Program-made: the position numbers and the translations under genes
The notes under the pieces: model-generated
Database searches by the model: none
What the model was told of the DNA's origin: nothing
The model's input: the letters and a program-made list of their open reading frames with translations, nothing else
In this document: positions 35,311 through 44,365 of the stretch, piece by piece
How positions within the stretch are numbered: the stretch's first letter is position 1
Layout of the letters: every line of letters begins with the position of its first letter
Assembly (NCBI RefSeq): GCF_017741935.1
Contig: NZ_JAGHMH010000003.1
Span: 1 to 64,000, forward strand
Direction of reading: 5' to 3'
Length of the DNA: 64,000 bases
Origin: Rhizobium sp. 16-449-1b
Lineage (GTDB): Bacteria; Pseudomonadota; Alphaproteobacteria; Rhizobiales; Rhizobiaceae

Positions 35311-35424
35311 TCAAAGCACCCGCAGAGGCATGGCAACGCGGCCCGCTTCAATACGGTCGAGAAGTGCGACGGCTGTGAGAACAGACACAGCAAGAAAACA
35401 TGCACCCAAACCCAGAACAATCAT
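35311..35424 (-). CDS. Possible 37-residue membrane peptide
   Basis: A 37-codon frame that encodes one hydrophobic helix (IVLGLGACFLAVSVLTAVALL) followed by a short basic tail ending in RVLTGA-stop (read as DRIEAGRVAMPLRVL). A weak GGGATTGAG lies 2-3 bases upstream. It is the only feature in an otherwise empty 600-base gap and could be a small membrane peptide, but there is no family support. Confidence 0.35.
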   Translation of the reverse strand: MIVLGLGACFLAVSVLTAVALLDRIEAGRVAMPLRVL

Positions 35425-35852
35425 TGCTCAATCCCTATGACGTCATGTCGTGATTTGCCGGGGATATAACACGAAGCTTGCTTCGAACTTGTAGCAGCGA
35501 CGCAACGTCACACCAGTATTTCATGGATGGTTATTCGCGTTGCTCCGAAAGCCGACATTCATAAAATGGGTATTAACCTTCAGGCAAGGAATTAACCATA
35601 AACATTGCAATACACGTCGGAATGGGAAAATTGTAGCGTTCCTAGCAGGCATGACGCCGAACCGCCGTACCGGCTTAATCCGGTATCGATCTCTCAAGTA
35701 GCTCTAAGATAGTCCGCACTGATCGCGACAGGTCTGAGCGCCGGCGTTAGCCCGCGTCAGGTCCGATCGTTATCCGTGTCGATGTCAGGAGGCTTGATTT
35801 CTCTTCGGGCAATAGGCCCGGGCATTGGTTGGGGACAGGCGTGGGGCAGAAT
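35425..35852. other. Upstream region of the che operon
   Basis: The 428 bases before the first che gene hold no coding frame I can support. They should include the operon promoter and 5' untranslated region. The part near 35480-35650 is relatively AT-rich. No sigma-54 or palindromic operator could be named by eye. GGGGCAG just before 35853 is the likely ribosome binding site of the receptor gene. Confidence 0.45.
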
Positions 35853-37466
35853 ATGCCATCGGATCAGGATCGCGGAGCACAGGCGGGCAGCCTGCGTGAC
35901 CGCCTGCGCTTTTCCGGCCTCGATGCCGAGCAATGCGAGATGGTGCGGCGCTATCGCCCGGCGCTTCAGCAGCACCTGACCTCAGGCCTTCGCGATCTCT
36001 TTCAGCGTTTCCAGTCGTTCCCCGATGCCGCCCGCAATTTCGAGAGCGAGCGTCAGGTCGATCGGCTTCATGATTTGCAGACGTCGCACTGGGATGTGCT
36101 GACCGATGCGCGCTTCGACAGCCTCTACGCCGAGCGCGTCAAGGTCCTGTCCGATTCCGAGAGCAAGATGGGGCTCGACCCTCGCTGGCATGTCGCCGGC
36201 CACGGCGTCGTCCTCGAGCATGTCATTGCCGGCCTCGCCGATGAGCTCGCCGGCTCTTCCTTCCTGCCGAGCGTCAAGCGTCGCAAGCGCGAGATCGCCG
36301 ATCTCATGACCGCGCTCATCCGCCTCGTCATGGTCGATGTCGAGATTGCCGTGTCGCTGCGTTTCAATTCCCTGCGGGCCTCGCAGCAGCGCCAGATCGC
36401 CGATCAGCGAAGCAGCGACAAGGCCGAGGTCGCCCGCGTATTCTCCGATGTCATCGAAGGCCTCGCTGCCCGCGACCTGACGGCCCGCGCCATCGTCACC
36501 GAAGACGGTCCGCACAATGATGTCGCCCTGGCGCTGAACGGCGCGCTGGAAGCACTGCAGACCGAATTCGGCGCGATCAGCGAACGCACCTTGAAGGCCG
36601 AGGCATCCGTGCAGGTGCTTGGCCAGTCCGCCCGCAATCTCTCCGGCCACGCCTCCGATCACGCCGAGCAGCTTCTGGCCTCGGCTGCGACACTCGCAGA
36701 TCTCTCCGAAAACGTGCGTCGCAGCGTCGCGGGCAGCCGCGCGGCCGAGGACGCCGCCGCATCGACGCGTGCGGCAGCCGAAGCAAGCGGTGAGGTTGTC
36801 GGTCGCGCCATCTCCGCCATGGCTGATATCGAGCAGTCCGCTGAACGCATCGGCCAGATCATCGGCGCCATCGACGAGATCGCCTTCCAGACCAACCTGC
36901 TGGCACTGAATGCCGGCATCGAAGCCGCCCGCGCCGGCGATTCCGGCCGTGGCTTTGCTGTCGTCGCGCAGGAAGTCCGTGCGCTGGCGCAACGCTCGGC
37001 TGATGCTGCCCGCGAAATCAAGACGCTGGTCACCACCACCAAGTCGCAGGTGGATGCCGGCGTGCAGATGGTCGGCCGTACGCAGGATTCGATCGGCAGC
37101 ATCGTGCGCCAGGTCACCGATATCAACGCCGCCATCGCCTCGGTCGCCAGCCAGACCAGCGACAACGCCTCCGTGCTCGACGCGGTGACCACCGACGTCA
37201 AGGGCCTTGGCGCGCGCGTCGCCGAAAGCGCCGGCGCCGCATCGCATGCAGCCGATGGCGCAGACGATCTCCACACCGTCATCGTCGAGCTTGGCCGCAC
37301 GGTCCGCGAGTTTCGCATTGCCCGCAATCGCGCCGAGGCGGCCGAGCGTCGCCCTGTGCGCGCCGTCGATGTCCAGCCCGCCCGCCGGGTTGTTGAGGAG
37401 GCCGACGCGGCATTTGATTTCAACCCTCCGCTCGCAAGTCTCGGAGGCGGACGAAATGCTTACTGA
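35853..37466 (+). CDS. icpA: Soluble globin-coupled methyl-accepting chemotaxis protein (IcpA-like)
   Basis: A 537-residue protein with no membrane helix. Residues about 15-185 make a protoglobin-type sensor domain, then a signalling region with the highly conserved MCP hairpin ([23 protein letters not shown], around residues 340-365). It heads the che operon, the position of icpA in Ensifer meliloti. It should signal to CheA through CheW from the cytoplasm. In the globin part, the segment [11 protein letters not shown] (102-112) aligns by eye with the H.RIGL.P.W stretch that normally contains the haem-ligating His; here the position is Glu103, so haem binding is doubtful. The chosen start follows GGGGCAG; a TTG eight codons upstream is less likely. 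Confidence 0.88.
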   Translation: MPSDQDRGAQAGSLRDRLRFSGLDAEQCEMVRRYRPALQQHLTSGLRDLFQRFQSFPDAARNFESERQVDRLHDLQTSHWDVLTDARFDSLYAERVKVLSDSESKMGLDPRWHVAGHGVVLEHVIAGLADELAGSSFLPSVKRRKREIADLMTALIRLVMVDVEIAVSLRFNSLRASQQRQIADQRSSDKAEVARVFSDVIEGLAARDLTARAIVTEDGPHNDVALALNGALEALQTEFGAISERTLKAEASVQVLGQSARNLSGHASDHAEQLLASAATLADLSENVRRSVAGSRAAEDAAASTRAAAEASGEVVGRAISAMADIEQSAERIGQIIGAIDEIAFQTNLLALNAGIEAARAGDSGRGFAVVAQEVRALAQRSADAAREIKTLVTTTKSQVDAGVQMVGRTQDSIGSIVRQVTDINAAIASVASQTSDNASVLDAVTTDVKGLGARVAESAGAASHAADGADDLHTVIVELGRTVREFRIARNRAEAAERRPVRAVDVQPARRVVEEADAAFDFNPPLASLGGGRNAY

Positions 37467-37529
37467 AGCACTGAATTATGACGGCAGCTCACATTCGTTG
37501 GGCGCCAATCAGCAGATAGGAAAAGTCTG

Positions 37530-37820
37530 ATGGCAGCAAAAAAGAGTGGGAAGACGCTGAATCTGGCGGCGACCATTGACCTCAATGAAGCATCGGCTCT
37601 GCGCGACAAGTTCCTGTCGATGCGCGGTAGCGCCGTGTCGATCGATGCATCCGCCGTCGAGCGCATCGGCGCCCTCGGCGCGCAGGTGCTGATGTCCGCC
37701 GCCAAGACCTGGGATCAAGACAAGCATGCGTTCACCTTCACCAAGGTTTCGGACGCGTTTCAAAAAACCATGCAGCTGATCGGTGTGGATGTTCACCCGC
37801 TGCTCGCCAAGGAGATTTAG
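37530..37820 (+). CDS. cheS: STAS-domain chemotaxis protein CheS
   Basis: A 96-residue single STAS domain (the anti-sigma-factor-antagonist fold). It takes the place of cheS, second gene in rhizobial che operons; CheS of Ensifer meliloti binds CheA and speeds removal of phosphate from CheY1. The usual phosphorylated Ser/Thr in the helix after strand 3 is replaced: the segment IDASAVERIGALGAQVL has Gly-Ala-Leu-Gly where D-S/T-x-G is common. So this protein probably acts by binding and not by being phosphorylated. AGGAAAAG lies about 7 bases before the ATG. Confidence 0.85.
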   Translation: MAAKKSGKTLNLAATIDLNEASALRDKFLSMRGSAVSIDASAVERIGALGAQVLMSAAKTWDQDKHAFTFTKVSDAFQKTMQLIGVDVHPLLAKEI

Positions 37821-37822
37821 TA

Positions 37823-38188
37823 ATGAAGAAAAGAGTGCTGACCGTGGATGATTCACGGACGATCCGTAACATGCTTCTCGTGACGCTCAACAATGCGGGC
37901 TTCGAGACGATCCAGGCTGAAGACGGCGTCGAAGGTCTCGAGGTTCTGGAGACATCCCACCCCGACGTCATCGTCACTGACATCAACATGCCGCGTCTCG
38001 ATGGCTTCGGCTTCATCGAAGGCGTTCGCCGCAACGACAAGTACCGCGCCATTCCGATCCTGGTCCTGACGACCGAAAGCGATGCCGAGAAGAAGAATCG
38101 TGCACGCCAGGCCGGCGCCACCGGCTGGATCGTCAAGCCTTTCGACCCTGCCAAGCTGATCGATGCCATTGAGCGCGTAACCGCTTAA
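37823..38188 (+). CDS. cheY1: Chemotaxis response regulator CheY1
   Basis: A 121-residue CheY-type receiver with the acidic pocket Asp9-Asp10 (TVDDSRTIR), phosphoacceptor Asp53 (VTDINMPRLDG), switch Thr in VLTTESD and Lys105 (WIVKPFD). In rhizobial systems with two CheY proteins, CheY1 acts as a phosphate sink fed by back-transfer from CheY2 through CheA. This role is inferred from operon position just before cheA. Only 2 bases separate it from cheS. Confidence 0.93.
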   Translation: MKKRVLTVDDSRTIRNMLLVTLNNAGFETIQAEDGVEGLEVLETSHPDVIVTDINMPRLDGFGFIEGVRRNDKYRAIPILVLTTESDAEKKNRARQAGATGWIVKPFDPAKLIDAIERVTA

Positions 38189-38205
38189 ACTCAGGAATTT
38201 CTTTT

Positions 38206-40452
38206 ATGGATATGAACGAAATCAAAGAGATCTTTTTCCAGGAATGCGAGGAACAGCTCGCGGAACTGGAATCCGGTCTTCTGAAAATGAATGATGGCGA
38301 TCGTGATCCGGAAACCGTCAACGCGGTATTTCGCGCCGTTCACTCGATCAAGGGCGGCGCTGGCGCCTTCGGTCTGGACGATCTCGTCGCCTTCGCCCAT
38401 GTGTTCGAGACCACACTTGATTGCGTTCGTTCCAACAAGCTAGAGCCGACCCAGGACGTCTTGAAGGTCATGCTCAAGTCGGCCGACGTGCTCGCGGACC
38501 TGACCAATGCCGCCCGTGACGGCGGCAGCGTCGACGAAAGCCGCAGCCGTGGCCTCGTCAAGGAGCTGGAAGCGCTTGCCAACGGCGAACTCCCATCGCC
38601 GTCAGCCGCTTCCGAAGCGCCTGCAGCCGCCCCGGCGCCGGTTGCCGCAGCACCCGTCAAGCCGACCGACGAGAGCGGCTTTGAGCCGATCCCGTTCTCG
38701 TTCGACGACTTCAGCGACGACGAGACCTTCGAGATCACCTTCAAGCCGCGCTTCGAGCTCTATTCCAAGGGCAACGACGCGACACTGCTGTTGCGCGATC
38801 TGAGCCGCCTCGGCGAGATGAGCATCTATTGCAACATGGATGCGCTGCCGGGTGTCGATGAGCTCGATCCCGAAGCCGCCTATTTCTACTGGAACATCAC
38901 GCTCAAGACCGACAAGGGCGAAGAAGCGATCCGCGCGGTCTTCGAATTCGCCGAGTGGGATTGCGAGCTGACCATCACGACCGTCGCCGCCGAAACCGAA
39001 GCCGCTCCGGCCGAGGAACTGCCGATGGTGCCCGTGCCCTTCGACCTCTCGGCGCTGGATGACGGCCCGGAAGCTCCGGCCGCGGAAAAGAACGATGCCG
39101 TTGCTGCTGTAGCTGCTGCCGAAACGGCTTCGAACGTGACGCAGATCGCGTCCGCCGCTGCCCGCGTCGAAAAGAAGGAATCGGCCGCTGCAGCCAACGC
39201 TGCTGCTGCCGCCGCCGCCCAGAACAATGCCGCCGCCAACAGCGCCGGCCAGACCATCCGCGTCGATCTCGATCGCGTCGACCGCCTGATCAACCTCGTC
39301 GGCGAGCTCGTCATCAACCAGGCGATGCTCTCCCAGAGCGTCATCGAAAACGACACGACCGGCACGTCTTCGATCAACATGGGCCTCGAGGAGCTGCAGC
39401 AGCTCACCCGCGAGATCCAGGATTCGGTCATGGCGATCCGCGCGCAGCCGGTGAAGCCCGTCTTCCAGCGCATGTCGCGTATCGTCCGCGAAGTCGCCGA
39501 CATGGTCGGCAAGTCGATCCGCCTCGTCACCGAAGGTGAAAACACCGAAGTCGACAAGACGGTTATCGACAAGATTGCCGAGCCGCTGACGCATATGATC
39601 CGCAATGCCGTCGACCACGGCATCGAAAGCCCGGAAAAGCGCACCGCCGCCGGCAAGGATCCCGAGGGTACGATCAAGCTCACCGCGAAGCATCGTTCGG
39701 GCCGCATCCTGATCGAACTGCAGGACGACGGCGGCGGCATCAACCGCGAACGCGTCAAGCAGAAGGCAATCGACAATGACCTGATCTCGCCGGACGCCAA
39801 CCTGTCCGACGAGGAGATCGACAACCTGATCTTCGCGCCGGGCTTCTCGACCGCAGACCAGATCTCGGACATCTCCGGTCGCGGCGTCGGCATGGACGTC
39901 GTCAAGCGTTCGATCCAGGCGCTCGGTGGTCGCATCAGCATCACATCGAAGCCGGGCCAGGGCTCCGTCTTCACCATGAGCCTGCCGCTGACGCTTGCCG
40001 TTCTCGACGGCATGGTCGTCACGGTCGCTGGCCAGACACTCGTCGTGCCGCTGACGGCGATTGTTGAAACGCTGCAGCCTGAGGCTTCGGCTATCCACTC
40101 CTTCGGTGCCAGCCATCGCCTGATCTCGATCCGCAACTCCTTCTGCCCGCTGGTCGATGTCGGTCGCATCCTGAACTTCCGCGCAACCCAGGCCAATCCG
40201 GTCGAAGGTGTTGCCCTGCTCGTCGAATCCGAAGGCGGCGGTCAGCGCGCGCTCATGGTCGATGCGATCCAGGGCCAGCGTCAGGTCGTCATCAAGAGCC
40301 TCGAGGCGAACTACACCCACGTTCCGGGCATTGCTGCGGCAACCATCCTGGGCGACGGTCGCGTCGCGCTCATTCTCGATGTCGACGCAGTCGTGGGCGC
40401 TTCGCGCGGCCAGGCGCTGAGACAGGAAGTATCCCTGGCGGCGGCGGGTTAA
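38206..40452 (+). CDS. cheA: Chemotaxis histidine kinase CheA
   Basis: A 748-residue kinase. The P1 domain carries the phospho-His at residue 46 (FRAVHSIKGGAGAFG). A second domain (about 165-265), found in alphaproteobacterial CheA, begins with FDDFSDDETFEITFKPRFEL and probably docks the CheY proteins. A linker very rich in Ala follows (about 325-345). P3 dimerisation, the P4 ATPase (HMIRNAVDHGIESPEKR, DDGGGI, GRGVGMDVVKR) and the P5 CheW-like domain complete it. It phosphorylates CheY1, CheY2 and CheB in response to receptors. It is followed by cheW after 3 bases. Confidence 0.97.
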   Translation: MDMNEIKEIFFQECEEQLAELESGLLKMNDGDRDPETVNAVFRAVHSIKGGAGAFGLDDLVAFAHVFETTLDCVRSNKLEPTQDVLKVMLKSADVLADLTNAARDGGSVDESRSRGLVKELEALANGELPSPSAASEAPAAAPAPVAAAPVKPTDESGFEPIPFSFDDFSDDETFEITFKPRFELYSKGNDATLLLRDLSRLGEMSIYCNMDALPGVDELDPEAAYFYWNITLKTDKGEEAIRAVFEFAEWDCELTITTVAAETEAAPAEELPMVPVPFDLSALDDGPEAPAAEKNDAVAAVAAAETASNVTQIASAAARVEKKESAAAANAAAAAAAQNNAAANSAGQTIRVDLDRVDRLINLVGELVINQAMLSQSVIENDTTGTSSINMGLEELQQLTREIQDSVMAIRAQPVKPVFQRMSRIVREVADMVGKSIRLVTEGENTEVDKTVIDKIAEPLTHMIRNAVDHGIESPEKRTAAGKDPEGTIKLTAKHRSGRILIELQDDGGGINRERVKQKAIDNDLISPDANLSDEEIDNLIFAPGFSTADQISDISGRGVGMDVVKRSIQALGGRISITSKPGQGSVFTMSLPLTLAVLDGMVVTVAGQTLVVPLTAIVETLQPEASAIHSFGASHRLISIRNSFCPLVDVGRILNFRATQANPVEGVALLVESEGGGQRALMVDAIQGQRQVVIKSLEANYTHVPGIAAATILGDGRVALILDVDAVVGASRGQALRQEVSLAAAG

Positions 40453-40455
40453 GTT

Positions 40456-40923
40456 ATGTCCTATATCGTGAAAAATCTGAGCGAAGGGCACCGCGAGCTG
40501 ATCGCGTTCCGCGTCGGCGATCAGGAGTTTTGCGTCAATGTCATGTCGGTTCGCGAGATCCGCGGCTGGACGCCGGCAACGGCCATGCCGCACTCGCCTT
40601 CCTACATGAAGGGGGTCATCAACCTGCGTGGCGCCGTGCTGCCGATCATCGATCTATCGGCCCGTCTCGGCATGAAGCCGACCGAACCGACGCAGCGCCA
40701 TGTCATTATTGTGGCTCAAGTTCACCGAAAAGTAGTTGGTCTGCTTGTAGATGCGGTGTCGGATATACTGACTGTTAGTGAAGACAACGTACAGCCAACG
40801 CCCGAGATCGCGTCCGAACTGCAGCGTCAGTTCGCGCGCGGGATCATGGCGATCGAAAAACGTCTGATCTGCCTGTTGGAACTGGAAGCCATATTCCCTG
40901 ACGCGGAAAGCGAAGCTGCATGA
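40456..40923 (+). CDS. cheW: Chemotaxis adaptor protein CheW
   Basis: A 155-residue CheW domain protein (FRVGDQEFCVNVMSVREIRGW, then MKGVINLRGAVLPIIDLSARLGM, the standard CheW segments) that links receptors to CheA. Length is normal. The last codon overlaps cheR by 4 bases (ATGA), so translation is coupled. Confidence 0.95.
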   Translation: MSYIVKNLSEGHRELIAFRVGDQEFCVNVMSVREIRGWTPATAMPHSPSYMKGVINLRGAVLPIIDLSARLGMKPTEPTQRHVIIVAQVHRKVVGLLVDAVSDILTVSEDNVQPTPEIASELQRQFARGIMAIEKRLICLLELEAIFPDAESEAA

Positions 40924-41831
40924 GTGTCTTGAGTGCAAAAGATGTAAGACCGGGGAGCCCCGATGAGGTTCTGGCGAGCGGCGAATACCCGCTGACGCGC
41001 CGCGACCTCACGGAAATCGCCGCGATGATCTACTCGGATGCGGGCATCTTCCTCAACGAGACCAAGGCATCGCTGGTCTATTCGCGTCTTTCCAAGCACA
41101 TTCGCAATCTCGGCCTATCCGGCTTCCGCGAATACTGTTCGCTGGTGTCTTCGCAGGCGGGTGCTGGGCCGCGCCGCGAAATGCTGTCGCATCTGACGAC
41201 CAATTTCACGCGCTTCTTTCGTGAAAACCATCACTTCGAGCATATGCGCGATCACGTGCTGCCGGAGCTGTTGCAGCGTGCCAAGTCGGGCGGTCGCGTC
41301 CGCATCTGGTCGGCCGCCTCGTCGGATGGCCAGGAGCCCTATTCGATCGCGCTGACAGTGCTGTCGATGATGCCGAATATCGCCGATTACGATTTCAAGA
41401 TCCTCGCCACCGATATCGATCCGAAGATTCTCGCCATCGCCCGCGCCGGCGCCTACGACGAGAACGCGCTCGAAACCGTTTCGCCCGCCATGCGCAAGCA
41501 GTGGTTCAGCGAAGTCAATATCGACGGGCGCCGCAAGTTCCAGGTCGATGACCGCGTCAAGCGGCTGATCACCTATAACGAGCTCAACCTGATGGCCCAG
41601 TGGCCGTTCAAGGGCAAGTTCGACATCATCTTCTGCCGCAACGTCGTGATCTATTTCGACGAGCCGACCCAGATGAAGATCTGGTCGCGCTTCGCCGAGC
41701 TCATGCCCGAGGGCGGTCATCTCTATATCGGCCATTCCGAGCGGGTGTCCGGCGATTCCAAGCATGTCTTCGACAATATCGGTATCACCACATACCGCTA
41801 TACGACCAAGGGCTTTGGGAGGAAGGGATGA
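40920..41831 (+). CDS. cheR: Chemotaxis protein methyltransferase CheR
   Basis: A 303-residue enzyme that methylates glutamates on receptors with S-adenosylmethionine. It shows the small N-terminal helical domain ([20 protein letters not shown]) and the SAM fold with [18 protein letters not shown] and the late [16 protein letters not shown] motif. It overlaps both cheW and cheB by 4 bases. Confidence 0.96.
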   Translation: MSVLSAKDVRPGSPDEVLASGEYPLTRRDLTEIAAMIYSDAGIFLNETKASLVYSRLSKHIRNLGLSGFREYCSLVSSQAGAGPRREMLSHLTTNFTRFFRENHHFEHMRDHVLPELLQRAKSGGRVRIWSAASSDGQEPYSIALTVLSMMPNIADYDFKILATDIDPKILAIARAGAYDENALETVSPAMRKQWFSEVNIDGRRKFQVDDRVKRLITYNELNLMAQWPFKGKFDIIFCRNVVIYFDEPTQMKIWSRFAELMPEGGHLYIGHSERVSGDSKHVFDNIGITTYRYTTKGFGRKG

Positions 41832-42868
41832 GCATGGCGGCACGTGTTCTCGTTGTTGACGATTCTCCCACCATGCGCGGTCTCATCACCGCCGTGCTGC
41901 AGTCCGATCCTGACGTCGATGTCATCGGCCAGGCCGGCGACGCCATGGAAGCGCGCGAGGCGATCAAGAAGCTCAATCCCGATGTCGTGACGCTCGATAT
42001 CGAGATGCCGAACATGAACGGCCTCGATTTTCTCGAGAAGATCATGCGTCTTCGCCCGATGCCCGTCATCATGGTGTCGACGCTGACGCATCGCGGCACC
42101 AACGCCACATTGGCGGCACTGGAGATCGGCGCGTTCGATTGCGTGAGCAAGCCGCAGCCAGGCGACATGCGCCCCTTCGCCGATCTCGCCGAGAAGGTGA
42201 AGGCGGCCGCCCGCTCGCAGCGCCGCCCGATCATGGCCCCGCAGCCCGTAACACCGCCGCCCGCGGTCGCGGATTATCGCGTCGGCCGCAAGGTGGTCGC
42301 GATCGGTTCCTCGACCGGTGGCGTGGAAGCGCTGATCACCGTGCTGCAGAAATTCCCGGCCAACTGCCCGCCGACCGTGATCACGCAGCACATGCCGTCG
42401 ACTTTCACCAAGAGCTTCGCGGAGCGGCTGAACCGCCTCTGCGCTCCTGTCGTGCAGGAAGCGACGGATGGCGCTCGGCTCGAGATCGGCAAGATCTATC
42501 TGGCGCCCGGCGGCGAGCGGCACTTGCAGGTGGTCAATCCATCGGCGCCCTGCTGCCGCCTTGTCGAGCGCGCGCCGGTAAACGGCCATCGCCCCTCGGT
42601 CGATGTTCTCTTTGATTCGGTCGCCGAGCTTGCGGGTCGCAATGCTGTCGGCGTGATCCTGACCGGAATGGGCCGCGACGGCGCCGCCGGTCTCCTGAAA
42701 ATGCGCCATGCAGGCGCCCGTACCCTCGGACAGAACGAAAAGACCTCGGTGGTCTACGGGATGCCGAGGGTAGCTTTCGAACTGGGGGCTGTCGAACAAC
42801 AGCTGCCACTCAACGCCATTGGCGAAGAAATCTTGAAGATGACCGCCCGTAAGGAAGGAACTGACTAA
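41828..42868 (+). CDS. cheB: Protein-glutamate methylesterase/glutamine deamidase CheB
   Basis: A 346-residue protein with an N-terminal receiver (Asp57 in [11 protein letters not shown]) and a C-terminal methylesterase domain. The catalytic triad is visible in [12 protein letters not shown] (Ser), [16 protein letters not shown] (His) and [12 protein letters not shown] (Asp). It removes receptor methyl groups once phosphorylated by CheA. The ATG overlaps the cheR stop; a second ATG two codons on is equally possible. Confidence 0.96.
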   Translation: MSMAARVLVVDDSPTMRGLITAVLQSDPDVDVIGQAGDAMEAREAIKKLNPDVVTLDIEMPNMNGLDFLEKIMRLRPMPVIMVSTLTHRGTNATLAALEIGAFDCVSKPQPGDMRPFADLAEKVKAAARSQRRPIMAPQPVTPPPAVADYRVGRKVVAIGSSTGGVEALITVLQKFPANCPPTVITQHMPSTFTKSFAERLNRLCAPVVQEATDGARLEIGKIYLAPGGERHLQVVNPSAPCCRLVERAPVNGHRPSVDVLFDSVAELAGRNAVGVILTGMGRDGAAGLLKMRHAGARTLGQNEKTSVVYGMPRVAFELGAVEQQLPLNAIGEEILKMTARKEGTD

Positions 42869-43257
42869 TGTCACTCGCAGAGAAAATCAAAGTTCTGATC
42901 GTTGACGATCAGGTCACCAGCCGCCTGCTGCTCAGCGACGCGCTGACCCAGCTCGGCTTCAAGCAGATCACCGCCGCCGGCGATGGCGTGCAGGGCATGA
43001 AGATCATGGCCCAGCAGCCGCACCACCTGGTCATCTCTGACTTCAACATGCCCAACATGGACGGTCTCGGCTTCTTGCAGGCTGTTCGCAGCAATCCGAC
43101 GACCAAGAAGGCGGCGTTCATCATCCTCACCGCGCAGGGCGACCGCGCGTTGGTCACCAAGGCGGCAGCACTCGGCGCCAACAACGTCCTGGCCAAGCCC
43201 TTCACCATCGAGAAGATGAAGGCGGCCATCGAGGCCGTATTTGGAGCATTGAAATGA
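42868..43257 (+). CDS. cheY2: Chemotaxis response regulator CheY2
   Basis: A 129-residue receiver with Asp13-Asp14 (IVDDQVTSR), phosphoacceptor Asp58 ([12 protein letters not shown]), Thr in ILTAQGD and Lys110 (LAKPFT). In Ensifer meliloti, CheY2 is the regulator that acts on the flagellar motor, lowering its speed. The gene begins at the last base of cheB (TAATG) and overlaps cheD by 4 bases. Confidence 0.93.
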   Translation: MSLAEKIKVLIVDDQVTSRLLLSDALTQLGFKQITAAGDGVQGMKIMAQQPHHLVISDFNMPNMDGLGFLQAVRSNPTTKKAAFIILTAQGDRALVTKAAALGANNVLAKPFTIEKMKAAIEAVFGALK

Positions 43258-43808
43258 CGATCGAGGTTGCGGCCCGCCGTGTTCATATCATTCAGGGCGA
43301 ATGGAAGGTCCTGAATGATCCGAACGCGGTCTTGACGACCATTCTTGGCTCGTGTGTGGCTGCATGCCTACGGGATCCTGTGGCCGGCGTGGGAGGGATG
43401 AACCACTTCCTTCTGCCGGGCAACGCCACGACGCCTATGACGGGGGGAGATGCCACGCGCTATGGCGTGCATCTCATGGAACTGCTGATCAACGGTCTCT
43501 TGAAGCAGGGCGCGCGTCGCGACCGCCTGGAAGCCAAGATCTTCGGAGGAGCGAAGACGATTTCGACATTCTCGAATGTCGGGGAACAGAATGCCGCTTT
43601 TGCCACGCAGTTTCTGAAGGATGAAGGCATCCCCATCGTCGGTTCAAGCACCGGCGGCGATCACGGGCGCAAACTCGAGTTCTGGCCGGTTTCCGGTCGC
43701 GCTCGGCAGTACCCGCTCACAGGTGCCGAAACCCAGAAGACCGTCGCGCTCGAACAGCGTCCGGTTGCTCCGCAGAAGCCAGTTGAAACCAGTATCGAAT
43801 TCTTCTGA
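43254..43808 (+). CDS. cheD: Chemoreceptor glutamine deamidase CheD
   Basis: A 184-residue CheD with the catalytic Cys in [13 protein letters not shown] and His in [10 protein letters not shown], plus the [10 protein letters not shown] segment. It deamidates receptor glutamines and may interact with CheC/CheX-type proteins in other bacteria. The C-terminal 25 residues ([17 protein letters not shown]) are an added tail with a Pro/Glu-rich stretch ending in two Phe, shared in style with CheT. Confidence 0.94.
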   Translation: MTIEVAARRVHIIQGEWKVLNDPNAVLTTILGSCVAACLRDPVAGVGGMNHFLLPGNATTPMTGGDATRYGVHLMELLINGLLKQGARRDRLEAKIFGGAKTISTFSNVGEQNAAFATQFLKDEGIPIVGSSTGGDHGRKLEFWPVSGRARQYPLTGAETQKTVALEQRPVAPQKPVETSIEFF

Positions 43809-43820
43809 GCCGAGGTCCTA

Positions 43821-44213
43821 ATGAATGTGAATGCGCAGGCGGATCAGCCGTCGCCGGTCGAAGCACTGCCCGATATCCTGATGCGGGTCGTGTCCGAACT
43901 GCACGATGTCGCCTATCTGATTGAACGGATCGAGCCTCAGCTTCTGGAAATCGGCGGCGAGAATCTGCTGAACGCCCCTGAAAGCATGAAGGTCCTGCAG
44001 GGGATCGATCTTGCCGTGCAGAAGGCGCGCGGCATCGCCGAATTCATCGACACGATAACCGGCGAGATCTCCAATGAATGGATGGTCGACGTCGCAACCG
44101 CGCTCAGCCTCGTGAAGCTCAGCGAGATGCAGCGCGCACTGGGCGGTGGCGGCATGCGCCATGGTCATTCCCAGCCGATCAACAAGGCAGCCGGCGACTT
44201 CGATTTCTTCTAG
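43821..44213 (+). CDS. cheT: Chemotaxis protein CheT, CheZ-like candidate phosphatase
   Basis: A 130-residue, all-helical protein in the place of the last gene of rhizobial che operons. Residues 60-67 (QGIDLAVQ) contain a D-x3-Q pattern (Asp63, Gln67) like the DxxxQ active site of CheZ, where these residues help remove phosphate from CheY. The C-terminus (AGDFDFF) is acidic and aromatic, like the CheY-binding tail of CheZ. Work on Ensifer meliloti gives CheT a role in signal termination; the local motif supports this. It is 12 bases after cheD. An inverted repeat follows. Confidence 0.82.
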   Translation: MNVNAQADQPSPVEALPDILMRVVSELHDVAYLIERIEPQLLEIGGENLLNAPESMKVLQGIDLAVQKARGIAEFIDTITGEISNEWMVDVATALSLVKLSEMQRALGGGGMRHGHSQPINKAAGDFDFF

Positions 44214-44253
44214 AGCCTTTCCTGGTTGGCTTCAGGCCAATCGGGAAAGCTCT
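44212..44253. repeat. Imperfect inverted repeat after cheT
   Basis: AGAGC.CTTTCC.TGGTTGGC pairs with GGCCAATCGGGAAAGCTCT around a TTCA loop, with a few mismatches. It starts at the last base of the cheT stop codon. There is no T-run, so it is a weak terminator or a processing/stability hairpin between the che operon and fliF. Palindromes that begin AGAGC are frequent in rhizobial intergenic DNA, so it could also be a dispersed element. Confidence 0.45.
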
Positions 44254-44365
44254 GGCCGGCCCTCTTACTTAAACGTCAATACGAAACGCTCGCACAAGTT
44301 TCGGCTTCTATAGGTCAAATTAGGCGATAGGCCTGCTTTGTCTGTAAAGATCGTGCGAGAACAGA

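Noticed and set aside
35982..37274. A 430-codon minus-strand frame opposite the chemoreceptor gene
   Set aside because: It is antisense to the receptor and has the same composition artefact.
38602..40593. A 663-codon minus-strand frame opposite cheA
   Set aside because: It is a mirror of the cheA coding frame, rich in Asp, Arg and His, without ribosome binding site or family.
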